Below are positions 31,921 through 41,458 of a stretch of 64,000 nucleotides of DNA, in pieces (positions within the stretch are counted from its first letter, which is position 1; every line of letters begins with the position of its first letter). A program made the translations under genes and the position numbers. The notes under the pieces are model-generated. The model made no database searches and was not told the origin of the DNA. It saw only the letters and a list, made by a program, of their open reading frames with translations. Location: NCBI GenBank assembly GCA_041401985.1, contig JAWKTE010000007.1:62001-126000 (forward strand), given 5' to 3'. Source of the stretch: JACKHA01 sp041401985. GTDB lineage: Bacteria; Planctomycetota; Phycisphaerae; Phycisphaerales; UBA1924.

Positions 31921-31971
31921 GCGGCACCGCAGCCGGGCGGCGGCCATCCCACGCCGAACCGCGACCCCGCT

Positions 31972-34900
31972 ATGGACCGAATCAGAGAGATCTTCGAGTT
32001 GGTCGCCGGGATACCCGCCGAGGAGCGAGAAGCGGAGATCGTGCGCCTTTGTGCCGGCGATGCTGCGCTGGAGCGGGAGGTGCGTCGGCTGGTTGAGCTG
32101 GACGCGCAGGCGTCGCAATATGGATTCCTGGCGGGCGACGCGGTTGGTCGGGCGGCGGCACTGTCGCCGACCGACGTGGCCCGCCCCGCCCCGAAGCAGC
32201 TGGATCCCCGCGGCCTGCCGACGCCCGACTCCATTGGCCCGTACCGGATCCTGGGCGTCTTGGGCGAGGGCGGGTTCGGCGTGGTGTACGCGGCCGAGCG
32301 GCGTGAGCCGATGGTCCAGCGGGTGGCGATCAAGGTGATCAAGCCGGGGATGGACTCCCGGGCGGTGCTGGCCCGGTTCGAGCAGGAGCGCCAGGCCCTG
32401 GCGGTCATGAGCCACCCCAACATCGCGCGGGTGCTCGACGCGGGAGTGACCGAGGCGGTCCAGGGCTCGAGGCCGTACTTCGTGATGGAGCACGTGGCGG
32501 GCGAGCCGATCACCGAGTACTGCGACCGGCACAACCTGACGCTACGGGCGCGTCTGGAGTTGTTCGTTCGGGTGTGCGACGCGGTGCAGCACGCGCACCA
32601 CAAAGGGATCATCCACCGGGACATCAAGCCGTCGAACATCCTGGTGGGCGAGCACGAGGGCGGGGCGGCGCCGAAGGTGATCGACTTCGGGATCGCCAAG
32701 GCGACGGCCAAGACGCTGACGGAGATGACGGTGTTCACGGAGGCGGGGCAACTGATCGGCACGCCGGAGTACATGAGCCCGGAGCAGGCCCAGATTGGTG
32801 CGGTGGACATCGACACGCGGACGGACGTGTACTCGCTGGGGGCGGTGCTGTATGAGTTGCTGGCGGGGGCGGTGCCGTTCGACCCGAAGTCGCTGCGTCG
32901 GGCGGCGCTGGGGGAGTTCCAGCGGATCATCCGGGAGGAGGAGCCGCCCAAGCCGAGCACGCGGCTGACGAGCCTTGGGGCCGAGGACGCGGCCAAAGTG
33001 GCCAAGCACCGGCGATTGGAGAGGGAGCAGCTGGCCGGCGAGCTGCGGCGGGAACTGGACTGGATCCCGCTCAAGGCGCTGCGGAAGGAGCGTGGTGAGC
33101 GGTACGCGACGCCGAAGGATCTGGCGGACGACATCGGGAACTACCTGGCGGGGCGGGCGCTGGAGGCCGGGCCGGTGTCGGCGGGGTATCGGGTGCGGAA
33201 GTTTGTGAAGCGGAATAGAGGGCCGGTCGTCGCTGGCTTTGTTGTGGCGGCGGCGCTGGTGCTGGGCGTGGTTGGCCTCAGTCTCGGATTGTGGCGAGCC
33301 TCGAAGGCAGAAGAGGAACAGGCCCGCTTGGCTTCGGCGAATGGCGCTCTGGCGGCAGAGAAAGCGGCGTTGGCCGAGTCGGAGGCTCAGCGCGCTCGCG
33401 AGGCGGAGGCGGCGACGCTGGCTGAGCGTGCGGCCGTGCGGCGTTCCGACTCAACTGTTTCGTTTCTCGTCGATCTCATGAAGGCGCCGAGCGCCGAAGC
33501 GCTGGGTCGAGATGTGCTCATGCGCGACGCACTCGAATACGCTGACATGCTCATTCCGATTCGAGCTTCGGAGGACAAAGAGCTCGAGGCGAGGCTGTGG
33601 CTGTCCGTCGCGGGCGCCTCGCTTGGATCAGGGGATCGGGCCGCGGCGAGGCGAAGGTCGGATCAAGCGCAGGCGGCTCTTGCCGATGTCGATCCAAGCC
33701 GGTCCATCCATCTTGAGTCACTTGTTTTTCGTTCCACGTTGGCTCGTGCCGAAAGCCAGTTGGACGAGGGCAGGAGGCTGGCGGAGGAGGCGTGGCGTCA
33801 AGTTCAAGAGGCGCCCGACACTCCGCTAGCCTTGCAGGCATCTGCGTTGGCGTCGCGCCGGCTGGCATGGGCGAGCGTGCAGGAGAGTCCCGTCGGCGAG
33901 CGAGACCTGCTTCTGCTTGCTGCGATGAAGACTGTGTTGGGCACGAGGGAAGGCACGATCTACCGAACCCAGGCCGAGTGGCTGCTCTCGACCGTTCATG
34001 GTGGGGAGCCCATCGAAACCGCCTCGTTTCTAGATGAGTGTCTCGACGTGCTGACAAGAGCCAATCCAACAAACCTCGGCGTGGCCGCGCTGTTGGTCGA
34101 GCTGCGAGCCGGTGTCGCGATTCGTGCTGGGGACTACGGGACAGTGGTGCGGCTGGTGTCCGGCTTGCTCCAGGCGCCGTTCGCAGAGGTTGAAGGCGCT
34201 GCGGCGTGCCTTCCTTGCGCGGAGTTCATGCTCGCGAGCTCGCTCCAACGGCTTGGCCAACTCTCCGACGCAAAGGATCACTTCGAGCGGGCTGTAGCGC
34301 GATACTCAGCGCAATACGGAGCTGCCAGCATCCAGGCCCTGAATGCAGCCAAGCAGATGCGTGGCCTCCTGATCCAGATGGAGGATTGGGACGCTCTGCT
34401 TCGGTTGGCCAGAGAGAGAGCCGAAGTCGCGAAGGCGAACTTTCCGGTGGGCGCGGCGGTCCGCGGTGAAGCGATGTACAACCTCGCCGATGCTCTCGTC
34501 AGGGCGGGCCGATGGGCCGAAGCAGAGCGGGCGGCCGATGAGTTGGCCCGAGAGAACGAGCTGCACTACGGGCGAGTCGAGAACCCGTTCTACGGTTCCT
34601 CTCTGCACATGCGGTGGAGGATCGCCTATGGGTCTCGAGACTTTGAGTCTGCAGCAGCGATCGCAGAGCGACTCTGTGAGTACAACTTTCGAACTGCGCC
34701 GAGCGATGCTCCGTACATCCTCAGCAATTTAGCGCTGACGGTGGACACGTATGTGGAGCTCGCGCGAGTCCACGACGCGGTCGGGATGTGCTTGCGGGTC
34801 TTCGATCTGCCCGAGCAGTCGGCTCAGGGTGGAGCCAGGCGGCGTCTCGAATCGATGCGGTTAGCGTTTCCACTGCGATCAAGGGCAACGCCAGAAGTGG

Positions 34901-35232
34901 CAGTATCGGTCGTCGAGAGGCTGAGGTCGCTTGGCGAGAGCGGAGCGGGGGGCGTCCCCTATGACCCAATGCAAGCCGCTGAGATCGAGCTGTGGCTGGG
35001 ATCGTGGTTGCATGTCGCTGGGGCGATCGCTGACGCCGAAGAGCACTTGCTTGCCGCGGAGCGGCGTTCCCGAGACCAACAGTTTGAGGATCTGCGTCGC
35101 GCGGCGGTCGCAGAGCTGGTTGCCGCCTACGAAGGTTGGGCCGACCGGGTTCCGGGCCGTGGATATGAGACACGAGCCGAGGAGTGGCGGGCTGCGCTCC
35201 ACGATATCAATGTGCACGGGGCGAGGCCGTGA
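31972..35232 (+). CDS. Membrane-anchored Ser/Thr protein kinase with large alpha-helical sensor region
   Basis: 1086 residues from ATG 31972. N-terminal helical segment (1-60), then a complete Hanks kinase: GEGGFGVV (98-105), VAIK K121, HRDIKPSN (215-222), DFG (238-240), SPE. After the catalytic domain come one transmembrane helix (about 417-441) and a coiled coil (445-490, alternating Ala/Glu/Arg). The last 600 residues are alpha-helical with TPR-like spacing of Ala, Leu and Trp/Tyr. This is a common planctomycete layout in which outside or periplasmic sensing drives kinase activity. From about 33.2 kb codon use is less GC-biased than in the flanking genes. It precedes the VgrG gene. Confidence 0.88.
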   Translation: MDRIREIFELVAGIPAEEREAEIVRLCAGDAALEREVRRLVELDAQASQYGFLAGDAVGRAAALSPTDVARPAPKQLDPRGLPTPDSIGPYRILGVLGEGGFGVVYAAERREPMVQRVAIKVIKPGMDSRAVLARFEQERQALAVMSHPNIARVLDAGVTEAVQGSRPYFVMEHVAGEPITEYCDRHNLTLRARLELFVRVCDAVQHAHHKGIIHRDIKPSNILVGEHEGGAAPKVIDFGIAKATAKTLTEMTVFTEAGQLIGTPEYMSPEQAQIGAVDIDTRTDVYSLGAVLYELLAGAVPFDPKSLRRAALGEFQRIIREEEPPKPSTRLTSLGAEDAAKVAKHRRLEREQLAGELRRELDWIPLKALRKERGERYATPKDLADDIGNYLAGRALEAGPVSAGYRVRKFVKRNRGPVVAGFVVAAALVLGVVGLSLGLWRASKAEEEQARLASANGALAAEKAALAESEAQRAREAEAATLAERAAVRRSDSTVSFLVDLMKAPSAEALGRDVLMRDALEYADMLIPIRASEDKELEARLWLSVAGASLGSGDRAAARRRSDQAQAALADVDPSRSIHLESLVFRSTLARAESQLDEGRRLAEEAWRQVQEAPDTPLALQASALASRRLAWASVQESPVGERDLLLLAAMKTVLGTREGTIYRTQAEWLLSTVHGGEPIETASFLDECLDVLTRANPTNLGVAALLVELRAGVAIRAGDYGTVVRLVSGLLQAPFAEVEGAAACLPCAEFMLASSLQRLGQLSDAKDHFERAVARYSAQYGAASIQALNAAKQMRGLLIQMEDWDALLRLARERAEVAKANFPVGAAVRGEAMYNLADALVRAGRWAEAERAADELARENELHYGRVENPFYGSSLHMRWRIAYGSRDFESAAAIAERLCEYNFRTAPSDAPYILSNLALTVDTYVELARVHDAVGMCLRVFDLPEQSAQGGARRRLESMRLAFPLRSRATPEVAVSVVERLRSLGESGAGGVPYDPMQAAEIELWLGSWLHVAGAIADAEEHLLAAERRSRDQQFEDLRRAAVAELVAAYEGWADRVPGRGYETRAEEWRAALHDINVHGARP

Positions 35233-35444
35233 CCCAGACCGAGTGCGGATTCGCGTCCCCTTGCCTTCGTTCGTGTGGGGTCGTTCGGCCGGCGCGAGGA
35301 CCCGTCAGGCTGTTGCCGGCGTGATCGCGAGACGAGTCGGCGGGCCACCCCAAGAAGCCGATTGCAGGGGCGGTACCCGGTCGCCGCATATTCGTGGGGA
35401 GCGGGGAACTGGTCCTTCTCACGGATTCCTCTTGGGAGCCAGCC

Positions 35445-37916
35445 ATGAGCCGTCGGCGTCGTCGAAACCGCGTTCGTCCCATCGAGCAATCGCTGGAATC
35501 GTTGCGGAAGCAGGCCGGGCGGCAGTGGGCCGTTCGGACCCCGCTCGGTGAGGATGCGCTGCTGATGGAGTGGTTCCGGGGGCGGGAGGAGGTCTCGCGG
35601 CTGTACGAGTTCGAGGTCGGGCTGCTGAGCGAGCATTCGGGGGTCAACGCGAAGTCGCTGCTGGGGCGGGAGGTGTCGATCCATCTCGCGCTGCCGGGCG
35701 GGGGCCAGAGGTACTTCGGGGGCGTGGTGTCGTCGTTCGTGGAAGAGCCGGGCTGGGACGACCTGGCGGTGTACCGGATGACGGTGGTGCCGTGGCTGTG
35801 GCTGCTGACGCGGACGCACGACTGCCGGATCTACCAGGACATGACGGTGCCGGAGATCATGGCCGAGACGTTCCGGCGGTACGGGATGTCGAACTTCGAC
35901 TTCCGCCTGAGCCGCGAGAAGGCGATGAAGCGCGAGTTCTGCGTGCAGTACCGGGAGTCGGCGTTCAACTTCGTGAGCCGGCTGATGGAAGAGGAAGGGA
36001 TCGCGTACCACGTCGAGCACCACGCGGATAGGCACGTGCTGGTGCTCACCGACGCGGCCGGGGCCCGCAAGCCGTTCCCGGGGTACGAGGAGGTGCCGCT
36101 GGGCAACGAGTCCGGCGGGAAGGTCGATCGCGAGCAGGTGTGGGATGTGCGGGTGGGAGAAGAGGTGCGCCCGGGGGCGTACGCGTCGACGGACTACAAC
36201 TTCGAGAACCCGAAGGACAACCTGAACGCGCGGACGGTGCACGCGCTGCCGCACATGGGCGGGGACTTCGAGGTCTTTGACTATCCGGGGCGGTACCACC
36301 TGTATCCGAGCGGGGAACTGTCGACCAAGATCCGGCTGCTGGAGTTACAGACCGGGCACGCGTGGCTGGAGGGTGAGAGCGATGCGCGCGGGCTGGCGCC
36401 CGGGCGAGTGTTCTCGTTGACGGGGGCGACGGCGCGGGACCGGCGTTCGCTGCTGGTCGCGTCGGCCGAGTACGAGGGGCGCGGGGACGGGTTCGACTCC
36501 GGGCCGGGTTCGGCCGAGCGGGCGGCCGAACTGGGTCTGTCGATCGAGGAGACGTTCCGGGTGCGGTTCACGGCGACGCCGGGCGGCGAGGAGTACCTGC
36601 CGGCGCAGATCACGCCGAAGCCGACGATCCAGGGGCCGCAGACGGCTTTCGTCGTCGGCGATGCCGGCAAGGAGATCGATGTCGACCGGTACGGGCGGAT
36701 CAAGGTCCACTTCCACTGGGACCGGCACCTCCCGCAGGACGATCACAACAGTTCGTGCCGCATCCGCGTGAGCCAGCCGTGGGCCGGGCTGTCGTACGGC
36801 GGTCTGGCGATTCCGCGGATCGGGCACGAGGTTGTGGTGGAGTTCCTGGAGGGCGACCCGGACAAGCCGCTCGTGACGGGGAGGGTGTACAACGCGTCTC
36901 GCAAGGTGCCGATCAGCGGCGTTGGGAAGGACACTCGGCAGAAGCTCCGGAGGCTGTCGCCGCCGCTGAAGGCGCCGCCTTCGCTGCACCACGCCACTGC
37001 TGGTGGCGGGCCGGCCGGTGCGTCAGGCGCGGGCTCCGCCAGCTGGACGAATTCGTCGGGCGGTGTGGCCGGCCAGGCGGCCGCAACGCTGGTCGGGGCC
37101 GCGGCGGCGCCGGGCGCCGCCAATGCCCAGCAGCCTCGGCCCGGAGTGTCCGCAGCGACGGTCGTCGGGGCCGCATCGGGCGGCTCGGCGATCCCTCAGT
37201 GGGAGGGTCGCTCGGCCGCGTCGCGGCTGCTGCAGGCCACGCCCGGCGGCGAGTCAGGCGGGGCGGGTTGGGGAGCCAGTGCTGCCGGTGGGGGCAGCGG
37301 TGAGTTGGCGGCCGCTGCCACGCCGGAAGACAATGTGAACCCGCCCGACTCGATCGAGCACGCGGCCCAACTGACAACGATCCGCTCGAACAGCCTGGGC
37401 AAGACAGGCGGGTGCAACGAGATCACGATGGACGACACGTCGGGGGCCGAGGGGTTGTTCCTCAAGGCCCAGCACGACGAGACGCACGTGGTGGGGAACG
37501 ACCAGGCCGTCAGCATCGGCAACAACCGCACGACCCAGGTCGGTGTCGATTCGCTGGAGAAGATCGGCAACAACATGTCGCTGCAGGTGGGGGTCAACGC
37601 CCAGGAGAGCGTCGGCGTCGCCAAAATCGTCGACGTGGGGTCCACGCTGGTGCTGCGGGCTGGGACGTCGATCACGCTGCAATGCGGGGCGAGCCTGATC
37701 CACATGAATCAGGCGGGGGTGATCTTCATCAAGGGGTCGATCGTCCAAGTCCAGGGCTCGCTCAACTGTGGCATCTCGGCTCCGACGACGTTCGTTGCAG
37801 GTGCTCTGCTTGCGAACGCCGGTGTGGTCACGGTGAGCGAGGGCGCCGTTGTGAACCGGATCGACGGCGGAACGACTGTGATGACTGGCAACCCCGTCAA
37901 AATCAACCCGACCTGA
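35445..37916 (+). CDS. vgrG: VgrG/TssI-type spike protein
   Basis: 823 residues from ATG 35445. After a short basic tail the gp27-like hub occupies about 30-370 (LYEFEVGLLSEHSGVNAKSL; FCVQYRESAFNFVSRLMEEE; IAYHVEHHADRHVLVLTD). An OB-fold gp5-like domain (about 410-490: DRYGRIKVHFHWD, IGHEVVVEFLEGDPDKPLV) is followed by a 130-residue Ala/Gly/Ser linker, which is unusual. The C-terminal beta-helix (about 640-823) has gp5-type repeats (VGNDQAVSIGNNRTTQVGVD). It tips a contractile injection device and carries effectors. No sheath or baseplate gene is in the window. The downstream gene overlaps in context as its cargo. Confidence 0.9.
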   Translation: MSRRRRRNRVRPIEQSLESLRKQAGRQWAVRTPLGEDALLMEWFRGREEVSRLYEFEVGLLSEHSGVNAKSLLGREVSIHLALPGGGQRYFGGVVSSFVEEPGWDDLAVYRMTVVPWLWLLTRTHDCRIYQDMTVPEIMAETFRRYGMSNFDFRLSREKAMKREFCVQYRESAFNFVSRLMEEEGIAYHVEHHADRHVLVLTDAAGARKPFPGYEEVPLGNESGGKVDREQVWDVRVGEEVRPGAYASTDYNFENPKDNLNARTVHALPHMGGDFEVFDYPGRYHLYPSGELSTKIRLLELQTGHAWLEGESDARGLAPGRVFSLTGATARDRRSLLVASAEYEGRGDGFDSGPGSAERAAELGLSIEETFRVRFTATPGGEEYLPAQITPKPTIQGPQTAFVVGDAGKEIDVDRYGRIKVHFHWDRHLPQDDHNSSCRIRVSQPWAGLSYGGLAIPRIGHEVVVEFLEGDPDKPLVTGRVYNASRKVPISGVGKDTRQKLRRLSPPLKAPPSLHHATAGGGPAGASGAGSASWTNSSGGVAGQAAATLVGAAAAPGAANAQQPRPGVSAATVVGAASGGSAIPQWEGRSAASRLLQATPGGESGGAGWGASAAGGGSGELAAAATPEDNVNPPDSIEHAAQLTTIRSNSLGKTGGCNEITMDDTSGAEGLFLKAQHDETHVVGNDQAVSIGNNRTTQVGVDSLEKIGNNMSLQVGVNAQESVGVAKIVDVGSTLVLRAGTSITLQCGASLIHMNQAGVIFIKGSIVQVQGSLNCGISAPTTFVAGALLANAGVVTVSEGAVVNRIDGGTTVMTGNPVKINPT

Positions 37917-37938
37917 GTTGCTCCAAAGGAGACTGCTC

Positions 37939-39828
37939 ATGCGACGCGCCCGAGTTGTCGGCTTCGACAGGATGAAGCGGCCGGTTGACCGCCGCGATCC
38001 ACTCCGGTGCTTCGAGCACTTGCGGGAGTGGGGCAAGCGGGAGCCTCTGGGCACCGGAGTCCCGCCGGTGCGAGTGACGCCGGGGTGCGTCACCGTGCTC
38101 GAGGACGAGCTCGGCGACCAGCACGCTCTCATCGCGACGGCCGAGGGGATGTGCCCGGTGCCTTGGATCGCGGGCGATGACCAAGAGGAGATCTCGGAGG
38201 CGAACTCCACGCCCGGCCTGGTCTCGAGTGGTCGGGTCCGCGATGCCGCGGGCACCAACCCGATCAAGCCGGAGCTCTTGGCGGCGTTCAAGGGCATCCT
38301 CGCGGCGCTGTTCAAGCTCGGGCTGGTCGATCTGGGCGGCCTGGATCCGGCGCTTCGGAAGGAGATCCGGGCTCTCGCGGCGGCGATGCCCGATCCGCCC
38401 GAGGGGGCGGAGCGGCCGATCGGTGTGCCCGCGGGCGGGACCGGAACCTCGGACCAGGCCGGAGCCGAAGGCTCGGGAGGAGCGGAGGCCGAGGGCACGC
38501 CGGGCGACGCGGGCGCTGCTGAGAGCGGGGGCGGCGGCTCGGAAGAGCCGAACGAGTTGGAACAGGCGGCGATCGACGCCCTGCCGAGCGCCATCTTTGG
38601 GATCCTCGGCACGGGCATCGCCGATGGCGGTTTCCCTCCGCCTTCGGCGTTCCTGAACGGACTAACAGGACTCGGCATGGGCGTCCTGCAGGGGCTGGCG
38701 ATGAACCAGCTGATGTCGATGCTGGGAGGGGCACCCAAGGACACGGACAGCACGCTGAAGTGGGCGATGGCGCTGCTCGGGCCGAAGCTTGCGGGGATGA
38801 TGCTCGACAAGGGGCTGGTGAGCGAGCAGTTCTTGGGCGGTCTCGACGGCCCGTACCAAGGGGCCGCGCTGCGAGTCGGTGATCTAAACGAGAAGGGCGA
38901 ATCGATCACCGCTGGGCTGCCCACGGTCGAGATCGAGGGGAAGCACGCGGCACGCGATGGCGATCCGATGGACCCGAACGGGGTGGCCGTGCGGTTCGGC
39001 GCGGAGAAGGTCCTTCTGGGGGGCAAGCCGGCCGCCCGGGCCGACAACGCCCGAAACCCCCACTACGGGAGCCAATCCACGAAGACTCAGACGTGGTTTC
39101 CGCTGAACAACGGCGCGGCGAAGACGTTCATCGGCGGTCAAACATCGAACCCGAAGCCCGAGGTGCCAAAGGAGCTTCAGGATGGTCCGGGCGGCAAGGG
39201 TGGGGCGGGAAACCTGCCGAGCTTGGACAAGCCGGATAGGCCGACGAAGGCCGACATGCCGGACGGTCGCGCATATGTCTGGGACCCGCATGACCGGGAG
39301 TGGTACATCTGGGATCCGGAGCAGGGATTCAGCAGCAATCTCACCGGGCTGGCCAACCTCATCGACGTGCCCGATTTCGTCAAGGACATCTTCGGTTGGG
39401 GCGGCGACACCTGGGGCGACATCAACGGCGAGAACGACTGGACGCTGCTCGGGCTCAACCTCGGCTCCCCACATTGGCCGGGCGCCGGGAATCCAACGCT
39501 TTGGTGGATTCCCGACGTTCTCTGGGGTATCGACATGCGGGAGTATTACCTGCTGCACGATTGGATCGCCGACTTCAACAATCCGGCGCACGGTGAGAAT
39601 CCGTTCGCTTGGACCGATTGGGAATGGGACAGCTTCGTTGCGGGGATCGAATCGTCCTCGAACCCCGCCAAGTGGGTTCTGCAGATCATCTACAGCAGCG
39701 CGACGAGCATCGTGTCGATTGGCTCGATCTGGGACAGTCTCCTCGGCTGGCTCGACCACGAACTGGGTTTCCCGGATCGGTACGGCGATCCGAACCACGG
39801 CGGTCGATACGGGCCTCGGAAGCGCTGA
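37939..39828 (+). CDS. PAAR-domain effector candidate
   Basis: 629 residues from ATG 37939, with AAAGGAG eight nt upstream; 22 nt after vgrG, so co-transcribed. A Gly/Ala/Glu-rich linker (about 160-205) precedes a hydrophobic segment (about 212-265: AIFGILGTGIADGGF, GLTGLGMGVLQGLAMNQLMS), then a PAAR-like domain (about 312-378) with two repeats: ITAGLPTVEIEGKHAARDGD and VLLGGKPAARADNARNP. PAAR tips sharpen VgrG spikes and attach toxins. The C-terminal 200 residues are Trp/Asp-rich and contain GAGNP and DMREYYLLHDW, faintly like the Ca2+-loop and HD of phospholipase A2-like lipases. Toxic activity is inferred. Confidence 0.72.
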   Translation: MRRARVVGFDRMKRPVDRRDPLRCFEHLREWGKREPLGTGVPPVRVTPGCVTVLEDELGDQHALIATAEGMCPVPWIAGDDQEEISEANSTPGLVSSGRVRDAAGTNPIKPELLAAFKGILAALFKLGLVDLGGLDPALRKEIRALAAAMPDPPEGAERPIGVPAGGTGTSDQAGAEGSGGAEAEGTPGDAGAAESGGGGSEEPNELEQAAIDALPSAIFGILGTGIADGGFPPPSAFLNGLTGLGMGVLQGLAMNQLMSMLGGAPKDTDSTLKWAMALLGPKLAGMMLDKGLVSEQFLGGLDGPYQGAALRVGDLNEKGESITAGLPTVEIEGKHAARDGDPMDPNGVAVRFGAEKVLLGGKPAARADNARNPHYGSQSTKTQTWFPLNNGAAKTFIGGQTSNPKPEVPKELQDGPGGKGGAGNLPSLDKPDRPTKADMPDGRAYVWDPHDREWYIWDPEQGFSSNLTGLANLIDVPDFVKDIFGWGGDTWGDINGENDWTLLGLNLGSPHWPGAGNPTLWWIPDVLWGIDMREYYLLHDWIADFNNPAHGENPFAWTDWEWDSFVAGIESSSNPAKWVLQIIYSSATSIVSIGSIWDSLLGWLDHELGFPDRYGDPNHGGRYGPRKR

Positions 39829-39863
39829 GCTTCCCTCGTCGTTCTGTCAACAGGAAGAGGTCC

Positions 39864-40892
39864 ATGCAGGAAACACAACCCATTCCGGTCGGTGGCGCGA
39901 GCTTCAAGCGAGCGACGTATGAAGGCGGACCCACGGCGGCGCACCACTTCGAGATCGCCGTGCCGGGCACGTTTCGCTCGGCCGAAGCGGCGGGCGTCGT
40001 TGATCCGGGGCAAATGAGTTGGCCGAGTTCGCCGTTCGTGCCAATGGCCACGTTCGTCGACGACCAGGACCCGGGGTTCCAGCTCGAGGTCGGCCTTGCG
40101 GAACTCTCGCGCGATGTCAACGCCGGAGACTTCGGCGAACTCGACGCCGCGGCCAGGGGCACGCGAGTCGTGCAACGCCGCGATGCCGACCCCTGGCAGG
40201 GATGCCACAGCGAGCTGATCGTGCATGGCGGTACGGTCGATGCGCCCGTGGTCGAACGGATTCGCGGTCTCAAGGACGGAACAAGGCTGTTCCGCGTCGC
40301 GTGCGTCTCGCCGAAAGCGGCGTACGACGGGCGGGCTGAGGTGATCGCTCGCTCGATCCGCTCGTTCCGCCTGTTGGCGCCGACCGGGGAGGCCGCTGCC
40401 GAGCCGATCCGGACACATCAGACTGGCGGACGTTCGGGATGGTCGTTCGGCGTGCCCGCGTACTGGACCAGATCGGATCCCGCGCAATCGGACGGCGCCG
40501 TGCTCTTGAGACCCAGCGCGACGCACCGATACGACCTGTGGACAGAGGTGCGGGAGCTGGCAGAGGGCGAGTCGCTCGAATCGGGATTGCGCGGCTATGC
40601 GGCGGTGATGCGATCGCGGGGCCTTCGGCTGGTCGGGGCGCCGATCTGTGCCGCGAACCCTCCGCCGGGCTTTGACGAGTTCCGCTACTACAGCCCACCG
40701 GCGCAGGCTCGCGGCCTCCACCACCAACCCACCGTGATGGCGCTGCGTCGGGCGGATCGATCGGTGCTTTGTGGCGTCTGCGGGCCGGCGCGTCACGACG
40801 CGGCGTGGGCCTGGGCGCTTTGCAAGCGGAGCGCGGAGACAGTCGTTCGGACGCTTGCGCCGATCCAGCCGCCTGCGCATGGTCTGTGCTGA
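39864..40892 (+). CDS. Tandem DcrB/DUF1795-like protein, candidate effector-loading chaperone
   Basis: 342 residues; AGGAAGAGG precedes the ATG and the gene follows the PAAR effector after 35 nt. Two halves look alike: HHFEIAVPGTFRS...VERIRGLKDGTRLFRVACVS...IARSIRSFRLL (about 25-170) and WSFGVPAYWTRSD...LESGLRGYAAVMRSRGLRLV (about 190-342). This fold and the SIRSFRLL ending resemble DUF1795/DcrB proteins. Eag chaperones of that family bind the transmembrane region of PAAR effectors and load them onto VgrG. Its place in the cassette fits, but an immunity protein is the alternative. Similarity is by eye only. Confidence 0.55.
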   Translation: MQETQPIPVGGASFKRATYEGGPTAAHHFEIAVPGTFRSAEAAGVVDPGQMSWPSSPFVPMATFVDDQDPGFQLEVGLAELSRDVNAGDFGELDAAARGTRVVQRRDADPWQGCHSELIVHGGTVDAPVVERIRGLKDGTRLFRVACVSPKAAYDGRAEVIARSIRSFRLLAPTGEAAAEPIRTHQTGGRSGWSFGVPAYWTRSDPAQSDGAVLLRPSATHRYDLWTEVRELAEGESLESGLRGYAAVMRSRGLRLVGAPICAANPPPGFDEFRYYSPPAQARGLHHQPTVMALRRADRSVLCGVCGPARHDAAWAWALCKRSAETVVRTLAPIQPPAHGLC

Positions 40893-41035
40893 TGGACCGA
40901 TTCGTCGCGGTCCGTGAGCCAGCGGGCACGGAAGCCCCGACCGACGCCTGAACGATCGCCTGTTTGAGCTTGGTTGCGGGGCTGGCGTGCGGACTTCGCA
41001 TGCTCGCTGGAGCGGAGTGTTCCGCCCAGAGGAGC

Positions 41036-41272
41036 ATGGAAATGCGATCCGGGTCGTTCTTGAGTGCGGGGATCGGGGTTGTGCGGCTTCCACAGCCATA
41101 CAGCGTGTCGACGCGGCGACGGGCGGACGCGGCCATCCCGGGGCGAGTGGTGGTCGGCAATCTCGCCGGCCCCTTGCTCCGTCGCGTCGGGGCTCCCGCC
41201 GGGGTCGATCAGCGGGCTGGAGCCGCACAGGTTTTCGCGGCGAGGCTCCTTGGCCAAGGGAGGGCGGCATGA
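41036..41272 (+). CDS. Small hypothetical protein
   Basis: 78 residues if started at the ATG at 41036 (76 from ATG 41042, which has AGAGGAG at good spacing). The sequence (SGSFLSAGIGVVRLPQPYSV; RRADAAIPGRVVVGNLAGP) looks protein-like, and its stop overlaps the next small ORF as ATGA, suggesting coupling. No homology recognised. Alternatively the 40893-41458 gap is non-coding. It could be a small immunity or accessory protein of the effector cassette (inference). Confidence 0.35.
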   Translation: MEMRSGSFLSAGIGVVRLPQPYSVSTRRRADAAIPGRVVVGNLAGPLLRRVGAPAGVDQRAGAAQVFAARLLGQGRAA

Positions 41273-41451
41273 GCACCTCACCCAAGGAAACGCCGAGCGT
41301 TCACGCCCGCACCCCGAAGCCCGGCGCCCCCTCGCCGGTCAAGGCGGAGGCGGGTGAATCGAAACGCTCGCGTCTGCCGCTCGGGGAGGCCGCGACGGGG
41401 CGGCACGCGGGGAACGACTGGACCCGTTGGCTTCGCCAGCAGACGCGCTGA
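41269..41451 (+). CDS. Small basic hypothetical protein
   Basis: 60 residues, ATG overlapping the previous stop and preceded by GGGAGGGCGGC. It is Pro/Lys/Ser-rich and probably disordered, ending GNDWTRWLRQQTR, a Trp-rich amphipathic end. Convergent with, and 7 nt from, the end of the ECF sigma gene. No family recognised. Confidence 0.35.
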   Translation: MSTSPKETPSVHARTPKPGAPSPVKAEAGESKRSRLPLGEAATGRHAGNDWTRWLRQQTR

Positions 41452-41458
41452 CGAGCGT

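Noticed and set aside
31664..31927. Minus-strand ORF covering tRNA-Val
   Set aside because: Overlaps a clear tRNA gene; no protein-like features.
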